NCBI GenBank assembly: GCA_947487525.1
Contig: CANKWR010000019.1
Coordinates: 1 to 32,954, forward strand
Length of the DNA stretch: 32,954 bases
Source: Bacteroidota bacterium
GTDB taxonomy: Bacteria; Bacteroidota; Bacteroidia; Chitinophagales; Chitinophagaceae
Reading direction: 5' to 3'
Part shown: positions 17,056 to 25,249 of the stretch, piece by piece
Position numbering within the stretch: the first letter of the stretch is position 1
Layout: each line of letters begins with the position of its first letter
The notes under the pieces: model-generated
Told to the model about the DNA's origin: nothing
The model's database searches: none
The model's input: the letters and a program-made list of their open reading frames with translations, nothing else
Program-made: the position numbers and the translations under genes

Positions 17056-20000
17056 ATGTTCATCAATAGAAACCATATCCTTATAACGGGTCTCATTTTT
17101 TTTAATTGCTTTAGCTATCAAAATGTGGCTGCTCAGAATGAAAATTTTATAAAACCAGTCAACAAGGCTTTTGAGAAAGGATTGGTAGCATTAAAACTAG
17201 GAGATACCCTTCAGGCTTATCAATATATTCAAACTGCCTATGTTTTTTCCGATCATCCGCAACAAGTGGATTACTATTATCATCTTTTGTCCCTTCGAAC
17301 AGGGAAGCCCAATGCCGAAGAAAATGCAAAAGCATGGATAGCGGATCATAATAATAGAATTTATTATTCTAAAATATCATTTGCGCTTGGTCATTTTTAT
17401 TTTAATAAACAAAAAGACGAAGAAGCCTTGAATGCTTTTTCAAAAGTGAGTATTGATGATTTAGACAATAATGATATTGTCACCATGAAGTTTTTAGAAG
17501 GATATATTTATTTCAAACAGGGCAACTGGGATAAGGCGGCTCCTTTGCTGAATGCGGTTAGGCAAGTAAGTAACAACGAACATTATGCAGCATCAAATTA
17601 TTACACAGGTTTTATAGCATTACAAAAAAAGTCATTCAAGGATGCTTTACAATATTTTCAAATCGCCGCTCAAAGTGATAGTTATACTAAATTGACTCCT
17701 TTTTACATTAGTCAATTGTATTATTTTTTAGGGGATATAGATGCTGCCATGCGTCATTGTGCAAAAGCGCTTTCAGCTGGGGGGCAATTTTATGAATTAC
17801 AGTTGAACCAATTAATGGGTCATTTACTTTTTGAAAAGAAAGAATACAATAAGGCACTTCCTTATTTATCCAACTATGTTTCAAAACAGAAAAAAGTGGA
17901 TCCGCAGGACTTATATCAGTTATCATTTTGCTATTTCCAATCACAAAATTGGACAAAAGCCATCCCTGGTTTTAAAGAATTGGCAAATGTGGAAGACTCT
18001 TTAGGTCAAAATAGCATGTATTTATTGGCTACTTCCTATTTAAAAATCAATGATAAAAATGGGGCCAAAAATGCATTTTTGATATGTTCGTCAAAAAGTC
18101 AAAATAAGGAACAAAAAGAAATTTCCTTATTTAACTATGGAAAATTAAGTGCCGATTTGAAAGAATACAGTAATGCAGTGTATGCCTTAGAAAAATTTTT
18201 AGACAGTTATCCGAAGTCAAACTACAGGGAAGAGGCTAAAATAATTTGGATTACAGCACTTGCTTACAGTAAAAATTATGTACAAGCTTTAGCAGCTTTT
18301 GAGTCAGTTGAAAAACCATCCAATGACTTAATGAAATTGTATCCCAATATTTTATATGGTAGGGCTACGGTTTATATTAATGATGGGCAAATTGAAAAAG
18401 CATATACTTTATTGAACCAAATATTAAATACACCTTACAATACCAAAATATTGCCTTTTGCACAGTTTTGGTTAGGTGAAATTTCCTATAAGCTTGGTAG
18501 GGTTGACATGGCGATAGCTATTTTGGAACGTTTTTTATTGGATCCAGTTGAAGTGGGTGAAGTAACTCAGCGACATGCTAAATATACTTTAGGCTATTGT
18601 TACTTGAAAAAAGGCAACTACAGTAAAGCACTTGATTTATTTCAGTATGTAGCCAATTACAATCATGCCAATATGATTGAAGCGTACCAAAAAGATGCTT
18701 TTATCCGACTTGCTGATTGTCAAATGATGACTAAACAGTATAAAGTGGCAATGCAGGGTTTCCAAAAAGTAATTGATTGGAATTGGGACATGACGGATTA
18801 TGCAACCCTTCAAAAAGCCGTTATCCAAGGAGGCATTGGTCAAGGGGCAGAAAAAATAAAAATCTTAAAAAATTTTGACAATCAATTTAATCATTCTGCT
18901 TATAATAATGATGCTTATATGGAACTCGCAGATACCTATACTAATCAGGAAAACTATCAAGCAGCCATTGAGCCACTGAGTAAGGTATTAATAGATAAAA
19001 AAGCAGTTAGTTATTTTCCACAAGCCTATTATAAATTAGGTATTGTATATTTTAATTTAGATAAAAACGAGGTAGCACTTCAAACCTTTAGGGACTTATA
19101 CTCCGCTTATCCTAATTCAGTAGAAAGTGAAAATTCAATTGAATTTATTAGAAACATCTATGTTGAGAATCAAACACCAGAGCTTTTCGTACAATTTATG
19201 AATGAGTTTGGTAAGCCTTTGGCTATTGATGAACAGGATTCACTTACTTATAGAGCTTCTATCATTAAATATGAGCAAAAAAAATTAGCAGAAGCTTCCA
19301 ATGGGTTTAAAAAATATTTAATTTCCTTTCCCAACGGAAAATACCAATTAGAAGCCAATAATATAGTAGCTGAAATTGCTTACGCGCAACAACAGTATGA
19401 CAGTGCTGCATTATTCTTTAGTAAAGTGGCAGATCAGGCACCCAATAGATATGCAGAAAGAGCTTCTTTAATTGCAGCTCGACTTTATTACTTCAATTTT
19501 AAAGAATACGCTATTGCGGAGAAATACTTTACCACACTTCATCAAATAGCCACGCAGCAAGAAAACAAGAATGAAGCTTTAAAGGGATTGTTGAGATGTG
19601 AATACAAGGCTGAAAAATGGGCTGAATGTGCCATTATTGCAGAACAAATTATTAAAGACAAGTCCTCGGCACCTGATGATGTATTCATCGCGAATATGGC
19701 TTTATATCACCAAAACTTAATTAAAAAGGATACCATAAATGCAATTGCCATTTTACAAAAAGTGATTAAAGCCAATTCTAGTCAAATTACAGCTGAAGCA
19801 CATTATTTATTGGCTAAATTATATTTAGATCAACAACAATTATCCGTAGCGGAGAAAACAGCTTTTGAAATGATTAAAAAGCATTCTTCCTACGAGTATT
19901 GGATTACTAAAACATACCTTTTACTAGGAGATATTTATATTGCGCAAAAGGACAACTTCAATGCAATCGCTACCTATAAAAGTGTTGCTGAAAATGCGAG

Positions 20001-20070
20001 TATTGAAGAGTTGAAAAATGAGGCAACCAACAAATTAAAGTTACTAGAAGACGCTACTAACAACAAGTAA
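17056..20070 (+). CDS. Large secreted tetratricopeptide-repeat protein
   Basis: A 1004-residue protein with a signal peptide (MFINRNHILITGLIFFNCF..., probable cleavage near VAA-QNE) and tetratricopeptide-like helical hairpins throughout, for example EEALNAFSKVSIDD, KDALQYFQIAAQSD, KALDLFQYVANYN, QAAIEPLSKVLIDK and NAIATYKSVAENA. There is no lipobox cysteine and no membrane segment after the signal, so a periplasmic location is likely. The next gene starts 9 bp later and encodes an outer-membrane barrel, so it may act as a scaffold or assembly partner for that barrel. I do not recognise a named family; PorW- or BamD-like roles are possibilities, not findings. Confidence 0.85.
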   Translation: MFINRNHILITGLIFFNCFSYQNVAAQNENFIKPVNKAFEKGLVALKLGDTLQAYQYIQTAYVFSDHPQQVDYYYHLLSLRTGKPNAEENAKAWIADHNNRIYYSKISFALGHFYFNKQKDEEALNAFSKVSIDDLDNNDIVTMKFLEGYIYFKQGNWDKAAPLLNAVRQVSNNEHYAASNYYTGFIALQKKSFKDALQYFQIAAQSDSYTKLTPFYISQLYYFLGDIDAAMRHCAKALSAGGQFYELQLNQLMGHLLFEKKEYNKALPYLSNYVSKQKKVDPQDLYQLSFCYFQSQNWTKAIPGFKELANVEDSLGQNSMYLLATSYLKINDKNGAKNAFLICSSKSQNKEQKEISLFNYGKLSADLKEYSNAVYALEKFLDSYPKSNYREEAKIIWITALAYSKNYVQALAAFESVEKPSNDLMKLYPNILYGRATVYINDGQIEKAYTLLNQILNTPYNTKILPFAQFWLGEISYKLGRVDMAIAILERFLLDPVEVGEVTQRHAKYTLGYCYLKKGNYSKALDLFQYVANYNHANMIEAYQKDAFIRLADCQMMTKQYKVAMQGFQKVIDWNWDMTDYATLQKAVIQGGIGQGAEKIKILKNFDNQFNHSAYNNDAYMELADTYTNQENYQAAIEPLSKVLIDKKAVSYFPQAYYKLGIVYFNLDKNEVALQTFRDLYSAYPNSVESENSIEFIRNIYVENQTPELFVQFMNEFGKPLAIDEQDSLTYRASIIKYEQKKLAEASNGFKKYLISFPNGKYQLEANNIVAEIAYAQQQYDSAALFFSKVADQAPNRYAERASLIAARLYYFNFKEYAIAEKYFTTLHQIATQQENKNEALKGLLRCEYKAEKWAECAIIAEQIIKDKSSAPDDVFIANMALYHQNLIKKDTINAIAILQKVIKANSSQITAEAHYLLAKLYLDQQQLSVAEKTAFEMIKKHSSYEYWITKTYLLLGDIYIAQKDNFNAIATYKSVAENASIEELKNEATNKLKLLEDATNNK

Positions 20071-20079
20071 AAAATTATT

Positions 20080-21822
20080 ATGAAGTTATTTTATAAATTT
20101 ATTCTACTATTATCCTTCTTTATCATCATTTCGGATGTTACAGTGAATGCACAGCGTAGACGTGGCAAGGCTAAAAAAGTAGTTGTTAAAAAGAAAGCCA
20201 AAAAAATTAGCAATTTAAATTCATCCAATCAATCAAAGTCAAATAATGATTCAGTGCCTGAAAAAGTGGTGACTATTTTGTCAGCCTTCAAGCCACAATT
20301 GAAAAATTTGGCAAAGATTGATTTTGCTACTGCAAGTGAACGAAATGATACCGGTTCAATAAAAGTGGAGTACCAGGTGCCTAGTCAGAATTTAAGCTTT
20401 CAATACCAACCAATTGCGCTTGTGCCAAGATCATTTAAGTATGACTCATTCAATACGAGTGCTGCAATTACCAATGTAAAAGTAGGGTATGGTAATTTCT
20501 TTCACTACTTAATAGATTTATATTATAATGTAACTGGTAAAAACAACAATACACATTCCTTCAATATCAATACAGAATCCATTGAAGGTACGCACCATTT
20601 GCAAAAGTACAAGGATTGGGGAGTAGGGTATATTGGTGACTATGTATTTTCGAATCAAGGCCATTTATTGACCAACTTGTATTTTAAGGAAAGCAATAGA
20701 TTTAGATTTGGATTAGTGCCAGACACTATTATCTATCCATCCTCCAATTACAAACAAAATAGTTATTTGTCCGGGATCTCATTTAGTTGGCTCAATGCGC
20801 ATCATTCGAATAGAAATTTGCACATGTCACCCAATTTGGTGTTCGAATATTTTGAGGGGATAAAGGGCAGAAACAACCATTGGTTGCAGTTGAGTAACCC
20901 ATTATTGATTGATATAAACAATGGGATAAAAGTGAATCTAGATGTATCGTATAGTATCAATACATACAATAATTTAAATAGTGAAAATCAAACCAATAGT
21001 TTACTCAAATTTGATCCTGCTATTCGATTCAACAAACTCAATAGTGTATTTAAAATTGGATTTAGTCCTGTATTGATGAATAAGGACTTTAAATTATTTC
21101 CGAATGTAGAATTCAAAAAGTCGTTAAAAGATACGAATATTACTTTCGTATTGGGATGGCGTGCAAATGTGAATAATACCCAATATGCTAATTTGGTCGC
21201 CCAAAATCCTTGGATAGATGCTCCTGAAAAATTAGCCATGACCACAAAAGATAGCAAATACCTGGAAGTGAACATGACAAGCGGAAAACGATTGAGCTAT
21301 GGATTTTCTTTTTCGCTAGACGATTATGAAAACCTACCCTTATTTAACAAAATCATGAGCAACAACCGAAATACATCGGGGTTACTCTATCAAACTGCTT
21401 TTGAGAAAAAAGCTTCTACCATTCAATTTGATGCAAATCTAAGGTATCAATTTAGTGATGTACTCTTGGTATCTAATAAGTTTAAATATATCCAATTCAA
21501 TTCGATACAAGTAAATGCAAAACCATGGGGTATCTTACCAATTGAACTTAATTCACAAATTAGCTGGTTGCCTTCCAAAAAACTAATAATTAATGGAGGT
21601 ATACAATATTGGTCAGGAGCCACCTTGTATAATGAATCTTCCTTGCCGTATGATTTAAATAATGCATTAAATATCAATGCTGAATTACACTATAAATTAA
21701 CCTCCAAATGGAATATTTGGATCAAAGGGGATAATTTATTAGACAAACCCTATGAACGTTGGGCAGATTATCCTTCATTAGGTGTTCAATTTATCGCAGG
21801 TATCGTATATTCGTTTAAGTAA
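20080..21822 (+). CDS. Outer-membrane beta-barrel protein with basic N-terminal segment
   Basis: A 580-residue protein: signal peptide MKLFYKFILLLSFFIIISD... ending near VNA-Q, then RRRGKAKKVVVKKKAKK (residues 26-42, eleven Lys/Arg and no acidic residue), a Ser/Asn-rich spacer, and from about residue 80 alternating polar and aromatic beta strands to the C-terminus, ending NLLDKPYERWADYPSLG...YSFK. This end resembles TonB-dependent receptor barrels, but no plug domain or CarboxypepD_reg-like domain is visible and the protein is shorter. It is probably an outer-membrane barrel. It lies 9 bp after the TPR gene and 5 bp before the HU-like gene, so co-expression is very likely. The transported substrate, if any, is unknown. 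Confidence 0.8.
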   Translation: MKLFYKFILLLSFFIIISDVTVNAQRRRGKAKKVVVKKKAKKISNLNSSNQSKSNNDSVPEKVVTILSAFKPQLKNLAKIDFATASERNDTGSIKVEYQVPSQNLSFQYQPIALVPRSFKYDSFNTSAAITNVKVGYGNFFHYLIDLYYNVTGKNNNTHSFNINTESIEGTHHLQKYKDWGVGYIGDYVFSNQGHLLTNLYFKESNRFRFGLVPDTIIYPSSNYKQNSYLSGISFSWLNAHHSNRNLHMSPNLVFEYFEGIKGRNNHWLQLSNPLLIDINNGIKVNLDVSYSINTYNNLNSENQTNSLLKFDPAIRFNKLNSVFKIGFSPVLMNKDFKLFPNVEFKKSLKDTNITFVLGWRANVNNTQYANLVAQNPWIDAPEKLAMTTKDSKYLEVNMTSGKRLSYGFSFSLDDYENLPLFNKIMSNNRNTSGLLYQTAFEKKASTIQFDANLRYQFSDVLLVSNKFKYIQFNSIQVNAKPWGILPIELNSQISWLPSKKLIINGGIQYWSGATLYNESSLPYDLNNALNINAELHYKLTSKWNIWIKGDNLLDKPYERWADYPSLGVQFIAGIVYSFK

Positions 21823-21827
21823 TAATT

Positions 21828-22319
21828 ATGACAAAGAGTTTAGTACAATATTTTATTAAAAATGGCCATTTGGATTTACCCAATATTGGTGTGTTAAGAT
21901 GGAGCAAGCAAGAATCAGTTTGGCTTAATAATCAACTTTCTGCGCCTAAAGAAACAATTGTATTAGACACTATAGCTGCTAACCCAACTAAACATTTCTA
22001 TAGTTTTTTAGCAGAGGATTGTGGACTATCAGTTGAACAAGCCATAGTAAAATTTGAAGCCTTTATTTTAGATTTTACGAGTAAAAAAATAGCCAGTCTA
22101 AATATGGGCAGTTTAGGAACATTGTTAAAAAACGAAGAGGTTATTTCTTGGAATAATTTATACAATGCTGAAATTTATTATAAGGATTTAAATATTAACC
22201 ATTCAGCAGGTACGGATATTGAAAATGAACCATCTTTTGATACTAATAAGGATTATTGGTGGGTTTGGTCAATTTTAATTGCAAGCATAGCAACGGCATT
22301 AATATTTTACAAACAATAG
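21828..22319 (+). CDS. HU-CCDC81-like protein with C-terminal membrane anchor
   Basis: A 163-residue protein. Two HU-like units are recognisable: LVQYFIKNGHLDLPNIGVLRW at the N-terminus (the glycine turn IGVL corresponds to the GFGGF turn of HU-CCDC81 proteins) and, from about residue 60, CGLSVEQAIVKFEAFILDF followed by ASLNMGSLGTLLKN. After an acidic linker, residues 144-161 form one hydrophobic segment (WVWSILIASIATALIFY) with only two residues after it. In Bacteroidota, proteins of this type usually continue into a periplasmic SPOR domain; none is present here. The HU part would face the cytoplasm. Five bp after the barrel gene and 11 bp before the methyltransferase gene. Confidence 0.72.
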   Translation: MTKSLVQYFIKNGHLDLPNIGVLRWSKQESVWLNNQLSAPKETIVLDTIAANPTKHFYSFLAEDCGLSVEQAIVKFEAFILDFTSKKIASLNMGSLGTLLKNEEVISWNNLYNAEIYYKDLNINHSAGTDIENEPSFDTNKDYWWVWSILIASIATALIFYKQ

Positions 22320-22330
22320 TAGCGTATCTT

Positions 22331-23239
22331 ATGTCATTTCAACAACAGTTATATCCAATTTGTCCTGTTTGTCAAAATGATGACATTTCATCCGTATTAG
22401 ATTGTAAAGATTATTCTTTAACCCAGGAAGCATTTGAAATTATCAAATGCAATCAATGTAGTTTCCATTATACATTTCCCATACCGTCCAAAGAAAACAT
22501 AGCACCTTACTATCAATTTTCTGAGTATATTTCGCATACGGATGTTCAGGAAGGGTGGATGAATAAAATATACCATAAAGTAAGACAAAGAACGCTCTCA
22601 CAAAAAACCAACTGGATACAGTCCCTATTCACAGGGCACAAAGGGAATATATTAGAAATTGGTGCTGGGACAGGGGCTTTTGCCAATGCAATGACTTTAA
22701 AAGGGTGGAATGTAACTGCATTAGAACCTGATGAAGCAAGTAGAAGTAAAGCGCTAGACAATTATAATATACAATTACTTTCAATTGACCATTTAAGTAA
22801 TTTGCCACAGCAACATTTTGATGTAATTACGCTTTGGCATGTTCTTGAACATGTGCATGATTTGTCAGGTTATATGGACAGCTTTACAAAATTATTAAAG
22901 AAAAACGGGAGGTTAATTATTGCAGTGCCTAATTATACCAGCTTTGACGCTCAGTTTTATAAACAATTTTGGGCAGCCTATGATGTGCCCAGACATTTAT
23001 ACCACTTTTCACCTACTGCTATGGAAACTTTGTGCAGCAAATATGAAATGCGGGTTTTACAGTTTAAGCCAATGTGGTTTGATAGTTTTTATGTAAGCTT
23101 ATTGAGTGAAAAGTACAAACAAACAAAATACATTGGGGTGGTTCGCGCTTTTTGTATTGGGATAATTTCTAATTTATTTGCAGTTAGAAATAATAAAAAG
23201 GCGAGTTCAATTATTTATGAGATTAAACTAAAAAATTAG
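22331..23239 (+). CDS. Class I SAM-dependent methyltransferase with N-terminal zinc ribbon
   Basis: A 302-residue methyltransferase. Four cysteines, C11-x2-C14 and C40-x2-C43, form a probable zinc ribbon; the SAM-binding motif I is ILEIGAGTGAFA, and the region FDVITLWHVLEHVHDL matches the Methyltransf_23 type. These proteins often modify sugars, lipids or small molecules in envelope pathways, but the substrate cannot be read here. The ATG at 22331 is chosen because the zinc ribbon starts right after it and it avoids overlap with the HU-like gene; an earlier in-frame ATG at 22256 would overlap it by 64 bases. Last gene of the four-gene run; its stop is 3 bp from the convergent cyclase stop. 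Confidence 0.88.
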   Translation: MSFQQQLYPICPVCQNDDISSVLDCKDYSLTQEAFEIIKCNQCSFHYTFPIPSKENIAPYYQFSEYISHTDVQEGWMNKIYHKVRQRTLSQKTNWIQSLFTGHKGNILEIGAGTGAFANAMTLKGWNVTALEPDEASRSKALDNYNIQLLSIDHLSNLPQQHFDVITLWHVLEHVHDLSGYMDSFTKLLKKNGRLIIAVPNYTSFDAQFYKQFWAAYDVPRHLYHFSPTAMETLCSKYEMRVLQFKPMWFDSFYVSLLSEKYKQTKYIGVVRAFCIGIISNLFAVRNNKKASSIIYEIKLKN

Positions 23240-23242
23240 TTT
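23225..23242. terminator. Weak AT-rich hairpin at convergent stops
   Basis: AAACTAA/TTAGTTT with a 4-A loop, followed by more T residues on the plus strand. It overlaps the methyltransferase stop and abuts the cyclase stop. Stem has a single G-C pair, so termination strength is doubtful. Confidence 0.3.
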
Positions 23243-24064
23243 TTACTTAAATTTCAATTCAATCAACACTGGCCAATCTTTACCGGTAACAAAAAAGGAT
23301 TTTGTTTTTTTGTTGTAAGCAATCCCATTTAATACATTCCCAGGATCTTTTAATCTAGGATCATCGTTTACACCCGCTTTGATGAGTATATTGGACAGAT
23401 TTGCTTTTGCTAAAACCCTTCCAGAGACCGGATCTATTTGAATGATATCATCTGTCATATAAACATTGGCATATATCTTTCCATCAACATATTCTAATTC
23501 ATTCACGTTTGATACGTATCCATTATTATCATATATACCTACCGTTTTGTTAACTTTAAAATTAGTAGGGTCAACATAATATAAATTACTGCCTCCGGTA
23601 TTTACAATGATTGCGGTGTCATTGTGGGTCATGCCCCAACCTTCATAAGGCCAGTAGAATTCATTTAATTTTTTCAATGTTTTTACATCATACACAAAAA
23701 CCTTGTTTTCTTTCCAAGTTAATTGGTAAATTTTATTGTCAAATAGGGTAGCACCTTCCCCAAAATAAGTATCTTCTAGTTTTACAGGCCTTATTACATC
23801 CTTCATATTTGTATCCAACAATCGAAGTTTACTTTCCTTATAATTACCCGTACTCTCAATTAAAATATTTCCATTCCATTCTAGACCTTGGGTATATGAA
23901 CTAGTATCATGTGGATAGGTTTTTACGATATCAAATGACAAATTGGATGGAGCCGGGATGACCACATTGGTGTCCACATTAGTTTCCGTTTCATTCGTGT
24001 TATTATTACAAGCAAATAACACAATGATCAATAATCCACTAAAGTATTTAGGTATGGACATCAT
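23243..24064 (-). CDS. Glutaminyl-peptide cyclotransferase, lipoprotein
   Basis: A 273-residue protein of the plant/bacterial-type glutamine cyclotransferase family, a five-bladed propeller that turns N-terminal glutamine into pyroglutamate. The motif SYTQGLEWNGNILIESTG is diagnostic, with later YEGWGMTHNDTAIIVNTG and ELEYVDGKIYANVY. The N-terminus MMSIPKYFSGLLIIVLFACN is a lipoprotein signal with the lipobox cysteine at Cys19, so the enzyme is anchored in the periplasm or outer membrane. Either of the first two ATG codons could start it. It begins 9 bp after ychF. Exported Bacteroidota proteins often begin with Gln after signal cleavage, which could be its substrates. Confidence 0.9.
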   Translation of the reverse strand: MMSIPKYFSGLLIIVLFACNNNTNETETNVDTNVVIPAPSNLSFDIVKTYPHDTSSYTQGLEWNGNILIESTGNYKESKLRLLDTNMKDVIRPVKLEDTYFGEGATLFDNKIYQLTWKENKVFVYDVKTLKKLNEFYWPYEGWGMTHNDTAIIVNTGGSNLYYVDPTNFKVNKTVGIYDNNGYVSNVNELEYVDGKIYANVYMTDDIIQIDPVSGRVLAKANLSNILIKAGVNDDPRLKDPGNVLNGIAYNKKTKSFFVTGKDWPVLIELKFK

Positions 24065-24073
24065 GGCTGAATT

Positions 24074-25171
24074 TTATACATTAAATCTAAAATGCATTAC
24101 ATCTCCGTCTTTAACAATATATTCTTTCCCTTCAATTCTTAACTTGCCATTTTCTCTACAAGCAGCTTCGCTTTTATATTGAATATAGTCATCAAATGCA
24201 ATGACTTCCGCTTTAATAAATCCTTTTTCAAAATCGGTATGTATCACACTAGCTGCCTGTGGGGCTTTCCAACCATTGCCAATTGTCCAGGCACGCACTT
24301 CCTGCACACCAGCAGTAAAATAGGTTTCTAAATTTAATAATTTATACGCGGATTGAATTAAACGATTTAATGCAGGCTCTTTCATTTGGTATTCTTCCAT
24401 AAAAAGTGCCTTGTCATCCGGATCTTCTAATTCAGTGATTTGCGCTTCAATATTATTACACATTACAATTACTTGGGCCCCTTCTTCTTTCGCCATAGCA
24501 ACTAGCTTTTCGGAGTATTGATTGCCACTATGCATGGACTTTTCATCGACATTGGCCACATACATCACCGGTTTTTCAGTCAATAAAAAAATATCTGCAA
24601 TGGCTACGGCATCTTCTTTTGATAAATCCAATGAACGAATACTTTTCCCTTGCTCCAAATGTGCTTTACATTTTTTAAGCACTTCTAATTCCACTTTTGC
24701 TTTAGGATCGGTTTTTGCCATCTTCTCGCTACGTTGCATTTTCTTTTCAACACTATCCAAATCCTTTAATTGCAATTCAGTTTCAATAATTTCCTTATCA
24801 CTAATGGGATTAATAACCCCTTCCTCTCTTAATACATTCTCGTCCTCAAAACATCTAATCACATGAATAATGGCACTTACTTCTCTAATATTGGCTAGAA
24901 ATTTATTACCCAAGCCTTCTCCCTTACTTGCCCCTTTAACCAATCCTGCTATGTCCACTATTTCAAGTTGGGTAGGTACAATTCTTTGTGGATTAATTAA
25001 ATCTGCCAATTGCTGCATTCTATGATCAGGAACATCCACTAAACCAACATTGGGTTCAATGGTACAAAAACGATAATTACTTGCTTGTGCTTTTGCACTA
25101 TTACTAACTGCGTTAAATAAGGTTGATTTTCCAACATTGGGTAATCCGACAATACCTGCTTGTAAAGCCAT
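24074..25171 (-). CDS. ychF: Redox-regulated ATPase YchF (OLA1 family)
   Basis: A 365-residue Obg-related P-loop NTPase that prefers ATP. G1 is GLPNVGKSTLFNAVSN, G3 is DIAGLVKGASKGEG, and the G4 position reads NVDE instead of NKxD, which is the hallmark of the YchF/OLA1 ATP preference. A coiled-coil arm covers about residues 130-200 and the C-terminal TGS domain ends in DGDVMHFRFNV. YchF interacts with ribosomes and affects stress responses in other bacteria. A TAnnTTTG element lies 20 bp upstream of the ATG. The glutaminyl cyclase gene follows and is probably co-transcribed. Confidence 0.95.
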   Translation of the reverse strand: MALQAGIVGLPNVGKSTLFNAVSNSAKAQASNYRFCTIEPNVGLVDVPDHRMQQLADLINPQRIVPTQLEIVDIAGLVKGASKGEGLGNKFLANIREVSAIIHVIRCFEDENVLREEGVINPISDKEIIETELQLKDLDSVEKKMQRSEKMAKTDPKAKVELEVLKKCKAHLEQGKSIRSLDLSKEDAVAIADIFLLTEKPVMYVANVDEKSMHSGNQYSEKLVAMAKEEGAQVIVMCNNIEAQITELEDPDDKALFMEEYQMKEPALNRLIQSAYKLLNLETYFTAGVQEVRAWTIGNGWKAPQAASVIHTDFEKGFIKAEVIAFDDYIQYKSEAACRENGKLRIEGKEYIVKDGDVMHFRFNV

Positions 25172-25191
25172 ATCTTGATTGTTTAAGAGCG

Positions 25192-25199
25192 CAAAAATA
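25192..25199 (-). promoter_or_regulatory. Candidate -7 element (TATTTTTG) of ychF
   Basis: Exact TAnnTTTG match on the minus strand, 20 bp upstream of the ychF ATG, in the 78-bp gap shared with the SpmA/SpmB gene. A TTTG at proper -33 spacing is not seen. Confidence 0.45.
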
Positions 25200-25249
25200 C
25201 AATTCTAATCGCAAAATGGGCTATATTAGACCTATAAACAATAGATATT

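Noticed and set aside
22256..22330. Longer methyltransferase start at 22256
   Set aside because: It would overlap the HU-like gene by 64 bases and adds residues with no family similarity before the zinc ribbon.
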